9,078 bases of DNA from Clostridia bacterium (lineage in GTDB: Bacteria > Bacillota > Clostridia > Peptostreptococcales > Anaerovoracaceae): assembly GCA_900754805.1 (NCBI GenBank), contig CAAEEE010000313.1, forward strand, positions 1 through 9,078. The letters are read 5' to 3'. A model generated the notes under the pieces. That model did no database searches. It had not been told where the DNA came from and saw only the letters and a list, made by a program, of their open reading frames with translations. Both the position numbers and the translations under genes were made by a program. Each line of letters opens with the position of its first letter. Position 1 is the first letter of the stretch. Below are positions 6,744 to 9,078 of the stretch, in pieces.

Positions 6744-7859
6744 CTATTTTACGAATTTAATGTTTTCAAGACCTGCTTTGCTTGGGTCAGCCATTTCTCC
6801 GTCGTTATCAACAACGATTTCGCCGGAAACCACCTTATCATAAAGATCCTGGTATTCTTCAACTGTCCAGTTTTCGAACTGCCAAGTATCAGTAGGGATA
6901 CCTACTGCGTTGTCCTTAGCACCGAGAACCAGTGAACCGCCGTATACAGCTCCACCGTCATAGAACTTAGTGATAGCATCGATTACGGACTTAGCAAGGT
7001 CCTTCATAGCGGAAGTGATAACTGCATCGGACTGACCGGACTGGTCAACGTCCACGCCTACAAGTTTGCCTTCTGCAGCCTGTGCAGCAGCATCTCCGGA
7101 GTTGAACATGGAACCGCCTGCTACGAAGATAACTTCTGTGCCTGCATTGTACCATCCGGATAACATAGCCTGAAGGTCAGGAGAAGCGGTGTAGTTTGCG
7201 CCGTGTTCCCAGGAATATCTCATTTCAACAGTTTCACCCTTAGCTGCAGCAGCATCGTTAGCGCCCTGTGCGAATCCGTATCCGTACTTAACGCATGCAG
7301 GGTTTGTTCCACCGCCACCGCCGGAGTATCCTAACTTCGTGTAGCCTTCCATTACTGTTGCATAACCTGCAAAGTAACCAGCCTGTTCTTCCTGATAGGA
7401 AACGCCAACAAGGTTATCCATTCCCATATCCCATCCATCGATGAAGATGAACTGTACATCAGGGTACTGAGGAGCTACTTTTCCTAAAGCTGTTGCCTGT
7501 AAGTATCCAGGAGTTACGAGAACTTCTGCACCTGCTTCGCAAGCGTCTGTCATAGCTTTGATTCTGTCTTCGTCAGTTGCGTTGGAAGCATTACCCGGCT
7601 GATAGTACTTGTATGACTTGCCGTTGTCGGAAGCATACTTCTTAACGCCGTTCCAAGTGAACTGGTTGAAAGAACCGTCCCTTAACTGTCCAACGTCTGT
7701 TACCATTGCAATCTGATATTTACCGTCTTCAGATTCATAGTTATCAGAGATGGAATCGTAGTCTACTGCATCGGTACCGGTTTCTCCACCATTGCTGCCG
7801 CAAGCAGCAAATGTGAATACCATTACCAGCATGAGCAATACTGTTAATAACTTTTTCAT
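6744..7859 (-). CDS. nupN: BMP-family nucleoside-binding lipoprotein of ABC importer (NupN/BmpA/TmpC type)
   Basis: This 371-residue extracellular lipoprotein captures nucleosides, in this family usually purine nucleosides, and delivers them to the two permeases. Residues 1-20 form a lipoprotein signal peptide: basic MKK, a hydrophobic stretch and lipobox FAAC, with C20 as the lipidated residue. A short polar, acidic linker follows. The mature domain begins with QIAMVTDVGQLRDGSFNQ (49-66), the family's N-terminal ligand-binding stretch. GYFAGYA (161-167), the glycine-rich YSGGGGGTNPAC (178-189), VAGGSMF (246-252) and GVDVDQSGQSD (268-278) follow in family order. The frame could start at 7901, but that ATG overlaps the predicted -10 box. 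The ATG at 7859 has AGGAGG 6 bases upstream and gives a proper signal peptide. It is the first gene of the importer operon and is separated from the ATPase gene by a terminator-like hairpin. The family is certain; the ligand is inferred. Confidence 0.93.
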   Translation of the reverse strand: MKKLLTVLLMLVMVFTFAACGSNGGETGTDAVDYDSISDNYESEDGKYQIAMVTDVGQLRDGSFNQFTWNGVKKYASDNGKSYKYYQPGNASNATDEDRIKAMTDACEAGAEVLVTPGYLQATALGKVAPQYPDVQFIFIDGWDMGMDNLVGVSYQEEQAGYFAGYATVMEGYTKLGYSGGGGGTNPACVKYGYGFAQGANDAAAAKGETVEMRYSWEHGANYTASPDLQAMLSGWYNAGTEVIFVAGGSMFNSGDAAAQAAEGKLVGVDVDQSGQSDAVITSAMKDLAKSVIDAITKFYDGGAVYGGSLVLGAKDNAVGIPTDTWQFENWTVEEYQDLYDKVVSGEIVVDNDGEMADPSKAGLENIKFVK

Positions 7860-7900
7860 TTGTTCCCTCCTAAATGAAATTAAGAATATGTTACTCCTCA

Positions 7901-7929
7901 ATTATAATACATTATGGAAGAAAGGAAAA
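7901..7929 (-). promoter_or_regulatory. Probable promoter of the nucleoside importer operon
   Basis: A perfect TATAAT -10 box is at 7901-7906 on the minus strand. The -35 region at a 17-base spacing (7924-7929) reads TTTTCC, a poor match. Transcription would start near 7894, leaving a leader of about 35 bases, too short for a riboswitch. The weak -35 box may be offset by A-tracts just upstream (7934-7939), which are in position for an UP element. Confidence 0.5.
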
Positions 7930-7933
7930 GTTA

Positions 7934-7983
7934 TTTTTTGCATATTCTTTGCACATTGCCGCTTTTTTGTTATTTTTTTGTTA
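7934..7983. repeat. Two pairs of tandem 11-base repeats and A-tracts upstream of the importer promoter
   Basis: TTTGCATATTC (7937-7947) is followed directly by TTTGCACATTG (7948-7958), identical at 9 of 11 positions. A second pair, CTTTTTTGTTA (7962-7972) and TTTTTTTGTTA (7973-7983), matches at 10 of 11. On the transcribed orientation this places A6, A6 and A7 tracts about one or three helical turns apart, upstream of -40. The DNA may be bent, may act as an UP element, or may hold regulator sites. The 11-base spacing is seen directly; the role is inferred. No convincing terminator for the CAP gene lies in this gap. Confidence 0.45.
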
Positions 7984-8003
7984 AATAGAGAAGAAATGAA
8001 GCT

Positions 8004-8600
8004 TTATCCCTTAAAAATCTGTACCCAGCAGTTCGTTCCGTCGGAGGCTTTCGCATAGCCTACGCCGATTTTTGTGTAGTCAGACTTCAGAATGTTCGCT
8101 CGGTGTCCGGAAGAATGCATCCAGCCGTTCATTACGGACTGTGCTGTCTTCTGTCCCTTTGCGATATTCTCGCCTGCTGTTTTATAAGAAACCCCATATT
8201 TTTTCATCATATCAAAAGCTGAGCCGTATATCGGGGATATATGCGAAAAATATCCGTTTTTCGCCATGTCTTCGGCTTTCATCTGTGCAAGCTTTGCAAG
8301 CTGTCTGTCCGAAGCAAGCGACTGCAGACCGTTTGAAGCTCTTTCTTTGTTCACCAGCGTCACAACCTGACTCGTCATGCTGCCCGATACAACGGAATCG
8401 GTCGCATCCTCATTCGCGTTTCCGGAGTTTTCCGTGTTACCGGCATTGCCGATGTTTCCGGTACTGCTGCAGATTTTATCCGGCCAAACGGAAACATTCT
8501 TCGTGCATGTGCTGCCCACCGTCGTGGACGCATAGGAAAACCCTGCCGTACTAAGCGCCATCGTCAGCACCATCATCATCGTAATAACTTTCTTTTTCAT
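8004..8600 (-). CDS. Secreted CAP/SCP-domain protein (YkwD type)
   Basis: This 198-residue protein is exported. Residues 1-24 make a signal peptide (MKKK, hydrophobic core, likely cleavage after SYA). The mature N-terminus has C32 and C44, which could form a disulfide, then an Asn/Gly-rich linker, then a CAP domain from about 76 to 198. The domain shows VNKERASNGL (83-92), YFSH with H120, GENIA with E144, the helix WMHSSGHRANIL with H166, and the terminal WVQIF. These are the usual cavity residues of bacterial CAP proteins. The domain is at its normal length and ends the protein. Bacterial CAP proteins of this type are extracytoplasmic and generally of unknown biochemical function; some family members elsewhere bind sterols or lipids or are peptidases. 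AGAGG at 8608-8612 is 7 bases before the ATG. It is not clearly co-transcribed with either neighbour: 144 bases separate it from the importer operon, and it has a promoter candidate. Confidence 0.9.
   Translation of the reverse strand: MKKKVITMMMVLTMALSTAGFSYASTTVGSTCTKNVSVWPDKICSSTGNIGNAGNTENSGNANEDATDSVVSGSMTSQVVTLVNKERASNGLQSLASDRQLAKLAQMKAEDMAKNGYFSHISPIYGSAFDMMKKYGVSYKTAGENIAKGQKTAQSVMNGWMHSSGHRANILKSDYTKIGVGYAKASDGTNCWVQIFKG
8415..8459 (-). repeat. Five tandem 9-base repeats coding a (G/E)-N-x linker in the CAP protein
   Basis: Residues 48-62 of the CAP protein read GNI GNA GNT ENS GNA, encoded by five imperfect 9-base units. The stretch is flexible and polar and separates the cysteine pair from the CAP domain. 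In-phase repeats like this can change in copy number between strains without breaking the frame. Confidence 0.6.
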
Positions 8601-8618
8601 GATATAACCTCTCTTTCT

Positions 8619-8653
8619 GCGCTAAGAAGCTCTGAATTTCAGCCTTTACTCGC
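8619..8653 (-). other. Imperfect hairpin in the leader of the CAP-domain gene
   Basis: A perfect core palindrome CTGAATTTCAG (8632-8642) is flanked by partly complementary arms, GCGCTAAGAAG on one side and CCTTTACTCGC on the other. It lies within the predicted untranslated leader, upstream of the ribosome binding site. It could be an RNA hairpin or a DNA operator. No poly-U follows, so it is not a terminator. Confidence 0.3.
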
Positions 8654-8686
8654 TGCCTGCCTCCGCGCATTAAGTATCACAAAAAA

Positions 8687-8716
8687 ACTATAAACGATTT
8701 TCGCTGCCGCTGTCAT
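8687..8716 (-). promoter_or_regulatory. Candidate promoter of the CAP-domain gene
   Basis: On the minus strand ATGACA (8711-8716, 5 of 6 matches to the -35 consensus) is followed by 18 bases and TATAGT (8687-8692, 5 of 6 matches to -10). Transcription would start near 8680 and give a leader of about 80 bases before the ATG at 8600. The boxes lie just after the Nudix gene stop. The match is reasonable but not proof. Confidence 0.5.
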
Positions 8717-8741
8717 CCCTCAAAATTTGGCTGTACTGCCA

Positions 8742-9078
8742 CTATTTATGAGCCATTTCCTCCGCGAAACGCTTGACGAACGCCGCCGTCAGCCCCCAGA
8801 TGAGTTTGTCCTCATATTGATAGAGAGCGATGGATTTATGCCCGATCCGCCACTTGTAGTCGCTGCGGATTCCGAACTTTTCGTAAGGAAAATCCTTTAC
8901 ATCCTGTATTACATCGTAATCGTAAATATAAGGCTCGGTCTCCTCAAAAAATCGGATCGGAACCGAGAAAACTTCTGCCACCTCTGTCTCGTTTATCCGT
9001 ATTTTAGAAAGTTCTTCCTCGGGCGTGAAACCGCAAAGGGCATGCATCGCGATGGAAGTCAGCTCGTACTGCGTAGCA
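8742..9078 (-). CDS. Nudix hydrolase of CoA-pyrophosphatase type, C-terminal fragment, cut by window edge
   Basis: Only the last 112 codons are in the window. The frame stays open through base 9078, reading ATQYELTSIA ahead of the methionine at 9047, so that methionine is internal and not the start. The fragment matches the C-terminal half of CoA pyrophosphatase-type Nudix proteins (NudL/YeaB group): NETEVAEVFSVPIRFF, where this group reads EVxEVFxVPL, then DFPYEKFG and the closing IWGLTAAFVKRF helix. Such enzymes split coenzyme A or other nucleotide diphosphate compounds, for CoA into 4'-phosphopantetheine and 3',5'-ADP, in the cytoplasm. The Nudix box holding the metal ligands lies outside the window, so I cannot check activity. 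No clear terminator follows the TAG stop. Family placement is good; CoA as the actual substrate is inferred. Confidence 0.75.
   Translation of the reverse strand, partial: ATQYELTSIAMHALCGFTPEEELSKIRINETEVAEVFSVPIRFFEETEPYIYDYDVIQDVKDFPYEKFGIRSDYKWRIGHKSIALYQYEDKLIWGLTAAFVKRFAEEMAHK

Noticed and set aside
7860..7901. Upstream start that adds 14 residues to the binding lipoprotein
   Set aside because: That ATG overlaps the predicted -10 box, and the extension would spoil the lipoprotein signal peptide.
7860..8003. Purine riboswitch upstream of the nucleoside importer
   Set aside because: The predicted leader is only about 35 bases and the whole gap is AT-rich repeats. No conserved riboswitch core can be placed there.
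8681..8710. Terminator of the Nudix gene at the T7 run
   Set aside because: The T-run on the minus strand is not preceded by a stable stem. Nearby CAGCGGCAGCG is a direct repeat, not an inverted one.
1..9078. Hypothetical coenzyme A module linking Nudix and acyl-CoA synthetase genes
   Set aside because: The two genes are about 7.7 kb apart with an unrelated importer and a CAP gene between them and separate promoters. Shared use of CoA is too common to count as evidence.

Overview
The window looks like ordinary chromosome of a Gram-positive anaerobe, most likely class Clostridia (Bacillota). Pointers are the moderate base composition, strong AGGAGG-type ribosome binding sites, sigma-A-like promoters, a lipoprotein nucleoside-binding protein, a secreted YkwD-type CAP protein, and the protein families present. 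I cannot name the genus from sequence alone. Every gene I can support lies on the minus strand, so the region is transcribed from high to low coordinates. There are no RNA genes, mobile elements, CRISPR arrays or phage genes that I can see.

Layout in order of transcription. (1) 9078-8742: the C-terminal end of a Nudix hydrolase of the CoA-pyrophosphatase type, cut by the window edge. (2) 8600-8004: a secreted CAP/SCP-domain protein with a plausible promoter of its own. (3) 7859-2907: a complete BMP-family nucleoside ABC importer, made of lipoprotein binding protein, double-domain ATPase, permease 1 and permease 2 (the NupNOPQ arrangement of Bacillus subtilis). A promoter with A-tracts precedes it, and an intrinsic terminator-like hairpin sits between the binding-protein gene and the ATPase gene. 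(4) 2910-1108: a YgiQ-family radical SAM protein whose start codon overlaps the stop of permease 2 (ATGA). (5) 1072-1: the N-terminal 357 residues of an AMP-forming acyl-CoA synthetase, running off the window. A near-consensus promoter (TTGACT-17-TATAAT) for it lies inside the 3' end of the ygiQ-like gene.

How the genes work together. The binding protein should capture purine or other nucleosides outside the membrane, and the two permeases and the ATPase should import them. The hairpin after the first gene would let the binding protein be made in excess over the membrane parts, a common pattern in ABC importers. The ATPase, permease and ygiQ-like genes are packed with overlaps of 1 to 8 bases, so they should be translated together. 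The acyl-CoA synthetase appears able to be transcribed separately.

I looked for an undescribed system and found none that the sequence clearly supports. The items most worth checking are the tight coupling of a radical SAM protein of unknown function to a nucleoside importer, the regulatory DNA upstream of the importer, and the embedded promoter with a dyad at the acyl-CoA synthetase.
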